In this document: in pieces, positions 10,971-18,898 of the stretch | How the letters are laid out: each line of letters begins with the position of its first letter | Position numbering within the stretch: the stretch's first letter is position 1 | NCBI RefSeq assembly: GCF_004364865.1 | Contig: NZ_SOAU01000001.1 | Location: forward strand, 868,001-932,000 | Length of the DNA stretch: 64,000 nucleotides | From: Ilumatobacter fluminis | GTDB lineage: Bacteria > Actinomycetota > Acidimicrobiia > Acidimicrobiales > Ilumatobacteraceae | Direction: 5' to 3' | Translations under genes and position numbers: made by a program | The notes under the pieces: generated by a model | What the model was told of the DNA's origin: nothing | Databases searched by the model: none | The model's input: only the letters and a program-made list of their open reading frames with translations

Positions 10971-11057
10971 ATGATCCGTTCCCGCCCCTCGATGCGTCTC
11001 ACCGCCACGCCGGACACCGGCGTCGTCGCGACGCGCGCCCAGGAAGGGAGGCGCTGA
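10971..11057 (+). CDS. possible 28-codon leader ORF before ferredoxin gene
   Basis: An ATG opens a 28-residue frame beginning MIRSRPSMRLTATPDTG. Its TGA ends one base before the ferredoxin ATG, and the ferredoxin ribosome site GAAGGGAGG lies inside it. It has no recognised homology and poor composition. It may serve only for translational coupling or may not be translated. Confidence 0.2.
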   Translation: MIRSRPSMRLTATPDTGVVATRAQEGRR

Positions 11058-11058
11058 G

Positions 11059-11472
11059 ATGGCAACCACCGACGCCAATCCGCCGATGATGCCGTACACC
11101 GACGAGTACACCCTCGTCGAGGTCGACGCCGACTACCTCGGCCGTGCGGTCAAGCCGAAGCAGTTCATCCACATCGATCAGTCCGAGTGCATCGCGTGCG
11201 AGGGCTGCGTCGACATCTGCCCGTGGAAGTGCATCCACATGGTGAACACGTCGGCGGTCGTCGAGGCCGACGGAACCGAACAGCCCGGCATCGATCCCTC
11301 CGACGCCTTCATGTTCGTCATCGACGACGACATCTGTACGCGGTGCGCCCTGTGCGTCGACCGCTGCCCGACCGGGGTCATCATCCTCGGTAAGGCCGGC
11401 CAGCCCACAGCTGCCGGCGACTCCCATGCCCGAACCAACAACCATGGCTACGGCTATGGCATGAGGCTCTGA
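11059..11472 (+). CDS. 2[4Fe-4S] ferredoxin of the bc/nuo operon
   Basis: 137 residues with two cysteine sets, C44/C47/C50/C54 in CIACEGCVDICP and C93/C96/C99/C103 in CTRCALCVDRCP, each expected to hold a 4Fe-4S cluster. The spacer between the sets is long (about 38 residues) and acidic, and the tail is Gly/His-rich. There is no signal peptide or membrane segment, so it is cytoplasmic. The strong ribosome site GAAGGGAGG is 7 bases before the ATG. It lies 19 bases before the cytochrome b gene. A ferredoxin inside a menaquinol:cytochrome c operon is unusual and suggests either a peripheral electron-entry subunit or a carrier shared with complex I. The partner is inferred from position only. Confidence 0.9.
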   Translation: MATTDANPPMMPYTDEYTLVEVDADYLGRAVKPKQFIHIDQSECIACEGCVDICPWKCIHMVNTSAVVEADGTEQPGIDPSDAFMFVIDDDICTRCALCVDRCPTGVIILGKAGQPTAAGDSHARTNNHGYGYGMRL

Positions 11473-11491
11473 GAGCGACCCCGAAAACGAC

Positions 11492-12277
11492 ATGGCCAAG
11501 ATCATCGACGACACCCCGAAGCCGACCGCGAAGGAACGACTCCAATCGACGGTCGACAGTGTGCAGGGCGGACAGGTCTGGAGCAGCATCTTCCGACCCG
11601 GCTCCATCTTCCGCAAGGGCTACTCCGACAGCCCGCGTAACCGCAGTTACGTGGTCATGAACTCGGTGCTGTACCACTTGCACCCGGTCAAGGTGAAGCG
11701 CCACGCGGTCAAGGTGAGCTACACGCTCTGCCTCGGCGGCCTGAGCTTCTTCCTGTTCATCCTGCTGACCGTCACCGGCATCTTCCTGATGTTCTTCTAC
11801 CGGCCCGAATCGACCGCGGCCTGGAACGACATCTCGAACCTGCAGACCTCGGTCACGTTCGGTCTGCTCGTCAGAAACATGCACCGATGGGGCGCGCACC
11901 TGATGGTGATCTCGGTGTTCCTCCACATGGCCCGCGTGTTCTACCACGGCGCGTACAAGCCGCCCCGTGAGTTCAACTGGGTCATCGGCGTGATGCTGCT
12001 CAAGCTCACCCTGCTGCTGTCGTTCACCGGCTACCTGCTCCCGTGGGACCAGTTGGCGGTGTGGGCCGTCGCCGTGGGTACCAACATGATGGGGTACACA
12101 CCGGTCTTCGGCCGAGACGTCAGATTCGTGTTGCTCGGCGGCGCGGAAATCGGATCGGAAACCCTGCTCCGATGGTACGTGTTGCACGTGTTGTTCTTCC
12201 CGTTCGTCACCGTCATCTTCATGGCCATCCACTTCTGGAGAGTCCGAAAAGATGGCGGCATCTCGGGGCCGCTCTGA
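11492..12277 (+). CDS. petB: cytochrome b6-type subunit (N-terminal half of cytochrome b)
   Basis: 261 residues, covering only the four-helix heme-binding half of cytochrome b. The heme ligands are H131/H145 and H232/H247; the second pair is 15 residues apart, the b6/Firmicutes spacing rather than the 14 of bc1. C80 in YTLCLGG aligns with the cysteine that binds the extra c-type heme in b6f and Bacillus-type complexes. SFTGYLLPWDQLAVWAV is the Qo-side helix C motif and GGISGPL closes the subunit. It would carry electrons across the membrane during menaquinol oxidation. An N-terminal hydrophilic extension of about 50 residues is longer than in plant b6. The gene for the C-terminal half follows 20 bases downstream. 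Confidence 0.95.
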   Translation: MAKIIDDTPKPTAKERLQSTVDSVQGGQVWSSIFRPGSIFRKGYSDSPRNRSYVVMNSVLYHLHPVKVKRHAVKVSYTLCLGGLSFFLFILLTVTGIFLMFFYRPESTAAWNDISNLQTSVTFGLLVRNMHRWGAHLMVISVFLHMARVFYHGAYKPPREFNWVIGVMLLKLTLLLSFTGYLLPWDQLAVWAVAVGTNMMGYTPVFGRDVRFVLLGGAEIGSETLLRWYVLHVLFFPFVTVIFMAIHFWRVRKDGGISGPL

Positions 12278-12297
12278 TCCGGGAGGTGTGCTGATCC

Positions 12298-13086
12298 ATG
12301 ACTGAGATCCCAGAACACTTGCTCAAGCGGGCGCAGGCCGCCCGTGAAAAGGCTGCGACCAGCGAACCGGCGGCTGAGCCCGCCGCGTCCGAACCGGCCG
12401 CCGAGTCGCCCGCAGACTCGCGCATCCCGGCGCACCTGCTCGAGCGCAGCAAGGCCGCGAAGGCCAACAAGGGTGGCGGCGACGCCGGTGCAGCCGAGTC
12501 CGGCGGCGGCGTTGCCGTCCAGGACAAGGTCGCCTCGGTCGTCCAGGCCGGCCCCGCCGCCGGCGGTGTGCCCGTCGGTGCCGGCCCCGGTGGCCACACC
12601 CAGCGACTGCTGACCGTCGTCAAGTCCGGATCGATCCAGGACGTCAAGGCGCAGCCGGTCGACAAGGTCCACACCTGGCCGCACCTGCTCGCCGCGGAGT
12701 TCGTGGCGGCGCTCGCTTGTCTCACCTTCACCTTCTTGTTCTCGATCTGGGTCAACGCTCCGTTGCTCCAGGCGCAGAACCCCAACCAGACGCCGAACCC
12801 GTCGAAGGCGCCGTGGTACTTCCTGGGCCTCCAGGAACTGCTCACGATGTTCCACCCGATGATCGCCGGCGTGACCATCCCCGGTGTGGGCCTGATCGTG
12901 CTGATCTTCGCCCCGTACATCGATCGCAATCCGTCCAACAAGCCCGAAGATCGCAAGTTCGCGATCTCGCTGATGACCGTCCACCTCATGTTCTGGGCAG
13001 TCCTCACGATGATCGGTTCGTTCTTCCGTGGGCCTGGCTTCAACTTCGTCTTCCCGTGGGAAGACGGCCTGTTCTTCGAACTGTGA
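12298..13086 (+). CDS. petD: cytochrome b C-terminal subunit (subunit IV-type) with long N-terminal extension
   Basis: 262 residues. The C-terminal part (from about 125) has three membrane helices and the Qo segment NPSKAPWYFLGLQELL, so the usual PEWY is APWY (171-174) and the Glu is missing. Variants at this site occur in low-potential, menaquinol-type enzymes. The first ~125 residues are hydrophilic, Ala/Gly/Pro-rich and absent from ordinary subunit IV proteins. They contain two copies of a short motif, IPEHLLKR (4-11) and IPAHLLER (43-50). The first ten residues match the N-terminus of the divergently encoded cytochrome c at 9960. Function of the extension is unknown; docking or assembly is a guess. 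Confidence 0.92.
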   Translation: MTEIPEHLLKRAQAAREKAATSEPAAEPAASEPAAESPADSRIPAHLLERSKAAKANKGGGDAGAAESGGGVAVQDKVASVVQAGPAAGGVPVGAGPGGHTQRLLTVVKSGSIQDVKAQPVDKVHTWPHLLAAEFVAALACLTFTFLFSIWVNAPLLQAQNPNQTPNPSKAPWYFLGLQELLTMFHPMIAGVTIPGVGLIVLIFAPYIDRNPSNKPEDRKFAISLMTVHLMFWAVLTMIGSFFRGPGFNFVFPWEDGLFFEL

Positions 13087-13110
13087 GCAGCGGGAAGGAG
13101 TAACACCACC

Positions 13111-13992
13111 ATGAGCACCACCGCAGCAATCATCATCGGCGTCGTCGCCGTCGTCGTCCTCGCCGCACTGGCGTTCGTCACCCTGGCTCGTCGCAGCGAC
13201 GTGCGCGGGGCCGGCGCGCTCAGTGCCGAGACGGTGAAACGCGATTCGACCGCCCGCAAGCAGCGCGCCGCCGTCGAGGGCGAGGCCGCCGCGGCCCGCA
13301 CCGGCGCCGACGCCGAGGCCGAAGGCGTCGTCGCCCGAACCGGCACCGCCGTCGTGCCGGCGTCCGACGACACCGGGCTGGCCCCGTTCACCCCGCCCGA
13401 CCCCGAAGAGATCGGCGTCAGCCGCCGCCAGTTCTTCAACCGTGCGACGATCGGCCTGATGGCCGCCAGCCTCGGCGCGTTCTCCGCAGCGGCGTTCGTC
13501 GCCTTCCTGTGGCCGACCAAGACCGGCGGCTTCGGCGGCAAGGTCAGCGTCGGCAAGCTGTCCGACGTCAAGACCGGCATCGCGTCCGGCGACGGCTTCT
13601 TCTACGCACCCGAGGCCCGCGCCTGGATCACCGAGTACCCGGTCGACGCGATCTCGAAGGCCGATGGCATCTATCAGGGCCCGCTGCTCGCGAACATGCA
13701 AGAGGGCATCATCATCTCGTACCAGAAGTGCCCGCACCTCGGTTGCCGCGTGCCCCAGTGCGTCTCGAGCCAGTGGTTCGAGTGCGGCTGCCACGGTTCG
13801 CAGTACAACCGTGTCGGCGAGAAGAAGGCCGGTCCCGCCCCGCGGGGCATGGACCACTTCGCCGCCGAGATCACCGGCGCCGGCGACGTCATCATCGACA
13901 CCGGCACCGTGTGGCAGGGTCCCCCAATCGGAACGAACACGACCGGCCAGGAGGCTGAGGGTCCGCACTGCGTCGGAGCCGCTGATCACTGA
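13111..13992 (+). CDS. petC: Rieske [2Fe-2S] iron-sulfur protein
   Basis: 293 residues. Box I CPHLGC (207-212) and box II CGCHGS (225-230) give ligands C207, H209, C225 and H228 and the disulfide pair C212-C227. It would accept the first electron from menaquinol on the outer face of the membrane and pass it to the cytochrome c. Two N-terminal hydrophobic segments (about 5-26 and 112-134) are separated by an Ala/Glu-rich stretch of some 80 residues. SRRQFFNRAT (104-113) before the second segment is a twin-arginine-like signal, as usual for Rieske proteins. The TGA shares its last base with the next gene's ATG. Confidence 0.96.
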   Translation: MSTTAAIIIGVVAVVVLAALAFVTLARRSDVRGAGALSAETVKRDSTARKQRAAVEGEAAAARTGADAEAEGVVARTGTAVVPASDDTGLAPFTPPDPEEIGVSRRQFFNRATIGLMAASLGAFSAAAFVAFLWPTKTGGFGGKVSVGKLSDVKTGIASGDGFFYAPEARAWITEYPVDAISKADGIYQGPLLANMQEGIIISYQKCPHLGCRVPQCVSSQWFECGCHGSQYNRVGEKKAGPAPRGMDHFAAEITGAGDVIIDTGTVWQGPPIGTNTTGQEAEGPHCVGAADH

Positions 13993-15053
13993 TGATTGCC
14001 CTGACCACCACATCGATCGCGTGGCTCATCTTCGCCGTTGTCCTCGGCGGCTGGGTCGTCTACGCGTTCCTCAACATCCGGCAGTCGCGCGACGAACTCG
14101 GTTCCGAGATCGAGCTCGCGGCCAACCGCAAGCCGTACTACGACGACGAGACGCTCGAAGGCTCGCGCCTGACGCGCGTCCTCGGCATGGGCGTCATCTT
14201 GCTGGTCGTGATCTCGATCGCGCTGCCGCTCTACTGGATCCTCGAACCCTCACGGCAGGCCGGAGCGCAGGCCGAGAAGGAAGAGAAGTTCATCGAATGG
14301 GGCGCCGACCTGTTCGCACCCACCGCTGACGGCGGCTTCAACTGCGCAGGCTGCCACGGTGGCATGGACGGAGCCGGCGGTGTCGCCGAGTACAACCTGA
14401 CCGACCCCACCACCGGTGAGGTCCGAGTGGTCAACTGGAAGGCGCCGGCGGTCAACTCGGTGCTGTACCGCTTCAGCGAGGAAGAAGTGAAGTTCATCCT
14501 CGTCTACGGTCGCCCGTTCAGCCCGATGTCGCCGTGGGGCGTCGACGGCGGCGGCCCGATGAACGATCAGCAGATCGACACGCTCATCGCCTACATGCGC
14601 AGCATCCAGATCGAGCGCGAAGACTGTGGTGAGGGCGAGGAAGACGCCGGCACATGCCCGTCCGGTCATCTCCCGGTCGAGATCCAGGACAACATCGAAC
14701 AGCTCGCCATGGCCTCCGTCGAAGACGGCACGTACGGCTCGTACGGCGAAGCGCTCTACAACCTCGAGTTCAGCAGCGGTGCCTACAGCTGCGCCCGGTG
14801 CCACACCCCCGGCTGGAGCTGGGACGAGCCCGGCGTCACCGGTCAGGGCGGCTTCGGCTGGAACCTCACCGGCGGCCGCGCCAACACCCAGTTCCCGGTC
14901 GAAGCCGACATGATCGACTTCATCGCGAACGGTTCGGAGAACGGCGCCCGCTACGGCGTGCAGGGCCAGGGCAGCGGACGCATGCCCGGCTTCGGTGCCA
15001 TGCTGACCGATGAACAGATCCAGGCCATCGTCGAGTACGTACGGAGTTTGTGA
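13992..15053 (+). CDS. membrane-anchored diheme cytochrome c subunit
   Basis: 353 residues with two covalent heme sites, CAGCH (118-122) and CARCH (267-271), in two class I cytochrome c-like domains. Candidate methionine ligands lie in RPFSPMSPWG and GRMPGFGAM. Two hydrophobic segments at about 7-27 and 62-84 anchor it. It would take electrons from the Rieske centre. A diheme cytochrome partnered with split cytochrome b and Rieske resembles the arrangement in heliobacterial and other Gram-positive-type complexes and in actinobacterial QcrC. An acidic cysteine-containing insertion (EDCGEGEEDAGTC) links the domains. It overlaps both neighbours by one base. Confidence 0.94.
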   Translation: MIALTTTSIAWLIFAVVLGGWVVYAFLNIRQSRDELGSEIELAANRKPYYDDETLEGSRLTRVLGMGVILLVVISIALPLYWILEPSRQAGAQAEKEEKFIEWGADLFAPTADGGFNCAGCHGGMDGAGGVAEYNLTDPTTGEVRVVNWKAPAVNSVLYRFSEEEVKFILVYGRPFSPMSPWGVDGGGPMNDQQIDTLIAYMRSIQIEREDCGEGEEDAGTCPSGHLPVEIQDNIEQLAMASVEDGTYGSYGEALYNLEFSSGAYSCARCHTPGWSWDEPGVTGQGGFGWNLTGGRANTQFPVEADMIDFIANGSENGARYGVQGQGSGRMPGFGAMLTDEQIQAIVEYVRSL

Positions 15054-15889
15054 TGTTGGCGACGTTGTTGGCCATCGGCTGGGAGCCCGAGCTCCGCGGC
15101 CTGCTCACCGTGATGATCGGCGCCGCCGTCTGGATGGGCTCGATCTACCTGATCCTCGGCACCAACCTCGGTGCCCGACTCGGCTTCCTCGTGTCGCTGG
15201 CCGGCCTGTTCGGCTGGATGGCGCTGATGGGCGCCGTGTGGTGGATCTACGGCATCGGTCTCACCGGTGACGTTCCCTCGTGGGAAGGCGTCACCGGCAG
15301 CACCGTGATCCAGGAAGTCGACCTGCTCTACCAGGCGGGCGTGCTCGAGGAGCCGATCGAGGTCACCGTCGAGACGCCGTCGGCCGAAGCGGCCGAGGCC
15401 GTCGAGGCACAGATGCTGTCGCAGGGCTGGACCGAAGTCGACGCGTCCGCACCCGAGTTCGGTCAGGCGCAGGCGTCGGCCGAGATCTTCCTCGAAGAAG
15501 AAGACGCCCTCGAGGCGGGCAGCTACCAGGTCACCGCCGTCTACGAGGTCGACCCGCCCGCCGAGTCGGCGTACCCGAAGTTCGGCGAGAACGGTGAGTT
15601 CGACCAGCTCGCCTTCTTCCACAAGCCGTACTACACCCTCGTCGAGGTCGCCCCGTACGCCGAGGTGCTCACCGAGCCGGGCCGTGCGCCGATCGCCCCG
15701 GAGATCGACGAAGAGCGTCAGCGTCAGTACGTGTACATGATCCGCGACCTCGGTTCGCTCCGCGAGCCGGCCGGCTACATCACGATCGGTTCCACCATCG
15801 TGTTCCTGATGCTGTGCTGGCTGCTGCACCGCCGCGACCGCTTCGTCGCCCAGAACCTCGCCCGGAAGAGCGCGGACGCCACCGCCTGA
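15053..15889 (+). CDS. uncharacterised membrane protein closing the bc block
   Basis: 278 residues from the ATG that overlaps the preceding TGA. Two membrane helices at about 17-36 and 43-65 are followed by a soluble, acidic domain of some 170 residues. A last helix lies near 241-258, with an Arg-rich LLHRRDRF end. No cofactor motif or named family is recognised. The domain contains PPAESAYPKFGENGEFDQLAFFHKPYY-like sequence, in which several aromatic residues stand out. Its stop lies four bases before nuoA. Coupling on both sides suggests an accessory subunit bridging or stabilising the bc complex, but this is inference from position. Confidence 0.75.
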   Translation: MLATLLAIGWEPELRGLLTVMIGAAVWMGSIYLILGTNLGARLGFLVSLAGLFGWMALMGAVWWIYGIGLTGDVPSWEGVTGSTVIQEVDLLYQAGVLEEPIEVTVETPSAEAAEAVEAQMLSQGWTEVDASAPEFGQAQASAEIFLEEEDALEAGSYQVTAVYEVDPPAESAYPKFGENGEFDQLAFFHKPYYTLVEVAPYAEVLTEPGRAPIAPEIDEERQRQYVYMIRDLGSLREPAGYITIGSTIVFLMLCWLLHRRDRFVAQNLARKSADATA

Positions 15890-15893
15890 CACC

Positions 15894-16403
15894 ATGGGTC
15901 AGTACCTTCCGCTCGTCGCCTTGATGGTGCTGGCCATCGCCTTCGGTGGTCTCAGCTTCCTGGCGTCGCGCCTGCTCGCTCCGCGCCGTCCGTCGATGGC
16001 CAAGGAAGCACCGTACGAGTGCGGCATCGTGCCATCGCGCGAGCCGCCCGATCGCTTCCCCGTGAGCTTCTACATCGTCGCGATGTTGTTCATCATGTTC
16101 GACATCGAGATCATCTTCTTGTACCCGTACGCGATCGAGGCCGGCGCGCTCGGCCAGTTCGGTTTCTGGGCGATCGCGCTGTTCTCGGTGATCTTCTTCC
16201 TGACGTTCGTGTACGAGGTCGCACGCGGTGGGCTCGAATGGGGCCCGATCCATCGCTACCGAGATCTCCGAGCCGACGCCGCGATGGTGTCGGCCGAGCG
16301 CACCACCACCACGACCATCCGTCGGGTCGGCCTCGAAGGCCGTACCGACCGTGCCACCGCTGGGGGAGCGGACGACACGCCATCGGAACACGAAGCTGCC
16401 TAG
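15894..16403 (+). CDS. nuoA: NADH-quinone oxidoreductase subunit A (complex I copy 1)
   Basis: 169-residue membrane subunit with three helices and the conserved APYECGIVP and FYIVAMLFIMFDIEIIFLYPYA segments; the acidic FDIE stretch is characteristic. The family is normally about 120-140 residues. This copy has an extra hydrophilic C-terminal tail of about 45 residues with a run of Thr and Arg that has no counterpart in the second NuoA of this window. It starts four bases after the preceding membrane-protein gene, so it belongs to the bc transcription unit. Confidence 0.95.
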   Translation: MGQYLPLVALMVLAIAFGGLSFLASRLLAPRRPSMAKEAPYECGIVPSREPPDRFPVSFYIVAMLFIMFDIEIIFLYPYAIEAGALGQFGFWAIALFSVIFFLTFVYEVARGGLEWGPIHRYRDLRADAAMVSAERTTTTTIRRVGLEGRTDRATAGGADDTPSEHEAA

Positions 16404-16415
16404 GAGGACACCCAC

Positions 16416-16997
16416 ATGGGGCTCGTCGACGACGTACTCGCTGATGGCATCGGCGGGCTGGGACACAACGCGATCACGGGCAGGCTCGAAGATCTGATCA
16501 ACTGGGCCCGGTCGCGTTCGTCGTGGCCGGCCTCGTTCGGTCTCGCCTGCTGCGCGATCGAGATGATGGGCACCGGCGGTGCCCACTACGACATCTCCCG
16601 CTTCGGCATGGAGGTCTTCCGTGCGTCGCCGCGCCAGGCCGACATCATGATCGTCGCCGGGCGCGTCAGCCAGAAGATGGCCCCGGTGCTCCGCCAGGTC
16701 TACGACCAGATGATGGAACCCAAGTGGGTCATCTCGATGGGCGTCTGCGCCAGCTCCGGCGGCATGTTCAACAACTACGCGGTCGTCCAGGGTGTCGATC
16801 AGATCGTGCCGGTCGACGTGTACGCCCCGGGGTGTCCTCCGACGCCGGAGACGCTGATCCACGCGATCGAGACCCTGCACCAGAAGATCGAGGACGGCGA
16901 GATCCTCAAGCGTCGTGCCGAGACCGGTGCCGGCGCGAACCTGCACATCGAAGAGATCGCGCCCACCACCACGCCGGTCCTGCTCGGGACCAAGTGA
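16416..16997 (+). CDS. nuoB: NADH-quinone oxidoreductase subunit B (complex I copy 1)
   Basis: 193 residues. Ligands of the terminal cluster N2 are visible as the adjacent pair C45-C46 in [10 protein letters not shown]111 in SMGVCASSG and C140 in APGCPP. The subunit sits at the junction of the peripheral arm and the quinone cavity. AGGAGG at about 16403-16408 precedes the ATG. The C-terminal 25 residues are a variable tail. Confidence 0.97.
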   Translation: MGLVDDVLADGIGGLGHNAITGRLEDLINWARSRSSWPASFGLACCAIEMMGTGGAHYDISRFGMEVFRASPRQADIMIVAGRVSQKMAPVLRQVYDQMMEPKWVISMGVCASSGGMFNNYAVVQGVDQIVPVDVYAPGCPPTPETLIHAIETLHQKIEDGEILKRRAETGAGANLHIEEIAPTTTPVLLGTK

Positions 16998-17004
16998 GCA
17001 ACCC

Positions 17005-17523
17005 ATGAGCGACATCGACAACGACACCGACGCGCCCGAGATCTCAGCCGAGATCCCGACGGTGCACGACTGCATCGCCGGCGAGAGCTGTGGCCAGACC
17101 GTCGTGTTCCCGACGCGGGAGCAGTACGTCGACCTGGTCAAGAAGCTGGCCGACGACGGCTACTCGATGATCATCGATCTCTGCGGCGTCGACTACCTCG
17201 AGTACATGGATCGTCCGTTGCCCGACGACATCGTCGCCGAGCGCTTCGAGGTGGTCGTCAACCTCCTCGACATCACGCACCGTCGCCGCATCCGACTGCG
17301 GGTGCAGGTGCCCGAAGCCGAGCCGACGATCCCGACGCTGTTCGACGTCCACCCGGGCGCCGAGGCCTACGAGCGCGAGACGTACGACATGTTCGGCGTC
17401 GTGTTCACCGAGCACCCCGACATGACCCGCATCCTGATGCCCGAAGACTGGGTCGGCCACCCCCTCCGCAAGGACTACGCCGTCGGCAAGATCCCCGTCC
17501 AGTTCAAGGGAGCACACTCGTGA
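17005..17523 (+). CDS. nuoC: NADH-quinone oxidoreductase subunit C (complex I copy 1)
   Basis: 172-residue 30-kDa-type subunit of the Q module. The signature ERETYDMFGVVFTEHPDMTRILMPEDWVGHPLRKDY occupies the C-terminal third. The ATG at 17005 gives the acidic start MSDIDNDTDAPE; longer readings upstream are out-of-frame nuoB. The stop overlaps the GTG of nuoD. Confidence 0.95.
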   Translation: MSDIDNDTDAPEISAEIPTVHDCIAGESCGQTVVFPTREQYVDLVKKLADDGYSMIIDLCGVDYLEYMDRPLPDDIVAERFEVVVNLLDITHRRRIRLRVQVPEAEPTIPTLFDVHPGAEAYERETYDMFGVVFTEHPDMTRILMPEDWVGHPLRKDYAVGKIPVQFKGAHS

Positions 17524-18893
17524 GCACGACGGAACAACCGGCCGTGACGGCCCAGCAGCCGTGGTCGCATGCGAATGTCGGTCAGACGACGGCCGGCGAG
17601 CAGGAGATGAAGCCGCGGTCGGAGACGACCGCCGAGGAGCTGATGCGCGAGATCGGCTCGGTCCTGCGCATGAGCGAGGCCGAGGCCGCCCAGCTCGGCG
17701 ACCTGCCCGACGACCCCGACGACGATCAGACGATGATCATCAACATGGGGCCGCAGCACCCGTCGACGCACGGCGTGCTCCGACTCATGCTCGAGCTGCA
17801 GGGCGAGACCGTCCTGCGGTGCAAGCCGATCATCGGCTACCTGCACACCGGCATGGAGAAGACCGGTGAGCAGCTCACGTTCATGCAGGGCGGCACGAAC
17901 GTCACCCGCATGGACTATCTGTCGCCGTTCAACAACGAGCTCGCGTTCTCGATGGCGACCGAGAAGCTGCTCGGCATCGACGGCGACATCCCCGAACGCG
18001 CCGTCTGGATGCGGATGCTGCTCTCCGAGCTCAACCGCATGTCGTCGCACCTGCTGTTCCTCGCCACCAACGGCATGGACCTCGGCGCCGTTTCGATGAT
18101 GATCTACGGCTGGCGCGAACGAGAAGAGGTCCTGCGCTTCTTCCAGAAGGTCACCGGTCTGCGGATGAACCACAACTTCATCCGACCGGGCGGCCTCGCC
18201 GCCGACCTGCCGCCCGGCTGGCGCGACGACGTCCTCCGTCTGCTCGACCTCATCCCCGAGCGGCTCGAGGAGTACGACATCCTCATGACGGGCCAGCCGA
18301 TCTGGCGCGAGCGTCTGCAGGGCGTCGGCGTGATCACGCCCGACGAGGCGATCGCCCTCGGCGCGAACGGACCGATCCTTCGCTCGACCGGCGTCCCCTG
18401 GGACCTCCGACGCGACATGCCGTACCTGAAGTACGACGAGGTCGACTTCGACGTCATCGTCGGCACCTACGGTGACGCGTACGACCGGTACGCGATCCGC
18501 CTCAACGAGGTGCGCGAGTCGATGAAGATCGTCCGCCAGATCCTCGACCGGATGCCCCAGGGCGATTACCGCATCCAGGACAAGAAGGTCACCCCGCCGC
18601 CGCGTGCCCGCATCGACGAGTCGATGGAGGCGCTGATCCACCACTTCAAGATCTTCACCGAGGGCTTCAAGGTGCCCGAGGGCGAGGTGTACGTCGGCAT
18701 CGAGTCGCCGCGCGGCGAGATCGGTTGCTACATCGCCTCCGACGGTTCACCCACCCCGTACCGCATGCACATGCGCGCCCCGTCGTTCGCCAACATCCAG
18801 TGTCTGCCGCACATGCTGCGTGGCGGACTGGTGGCCGACGCGGTCGCGATCATCTCGAGCACCGACCCCGTCCTCGGCGACGTCGACAGGTAG
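17520..18893 (+). CDS. nuoD: NADH-quinone oxidoreductase subunit D (complex I copy 1)
   Basis: 457-residue 49-kDa subunit that forms the quinone site with NuoB. The NMGPQHPSTHGVLRLML segment, with the quinone-site His, lies near residues 76-92, and GDVDR ends the protein. The GTG start overlaps nuoC and gives a ~70-residue acidic extension before the conserved core; an ATG at residue 30 is an alternative. NuoD-type subunits are the substrate of MidA/NDUFAF7 methyltransferases, one of which is encoded at 58250. Confidence 0.96.
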   Translation: MSTTEQPAVTAQQPWSHANVGQTTAGEQEMKPRSETTAEELMREIGSVLRMSEAEAAQLGDLPDDPDDDQTMIINMGPQHPSTHGVLRLMLELQGETVLRCKPIIGYLHTGMEKTGEQLTFMQGGTNVTRMDYLSPFNNELAFSMATEKLLGIDGDIPERAVWMRMLLSELNRMSSHLLFLATNGMDLGAVSMMIYGWREREEVLRFFQKVTGLRMNHNFIRPGGLAADLPPGWRDDVLRLLDLIPERLEEYDILMTGQPIWRERLQGVGVITPDEAIALGANGPILRSTGVPWDLRRDMPYLKYDEVDFDVIVGTYGDAYDRYAIRLNEVRESMKIVRQILDRMPQGDYRIQDKKVTPPPRARIDESMEALIHHFKIFTEGFKVPEGEVYVGIESPRGEIGCYIASDGSPTPYRMHMRAPSFANIQCLPHMLRGGLVADAVAIISSTDPVLGDVDR

Positions 18894-18898
18894 GAACG

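Noticed and set aside
12031-14013. 660-codon minus-strand frame opposite cytochrome b/Rieske genes
   Set aside because: Antisense shadow of genes with complete heme and Rieske motifs.
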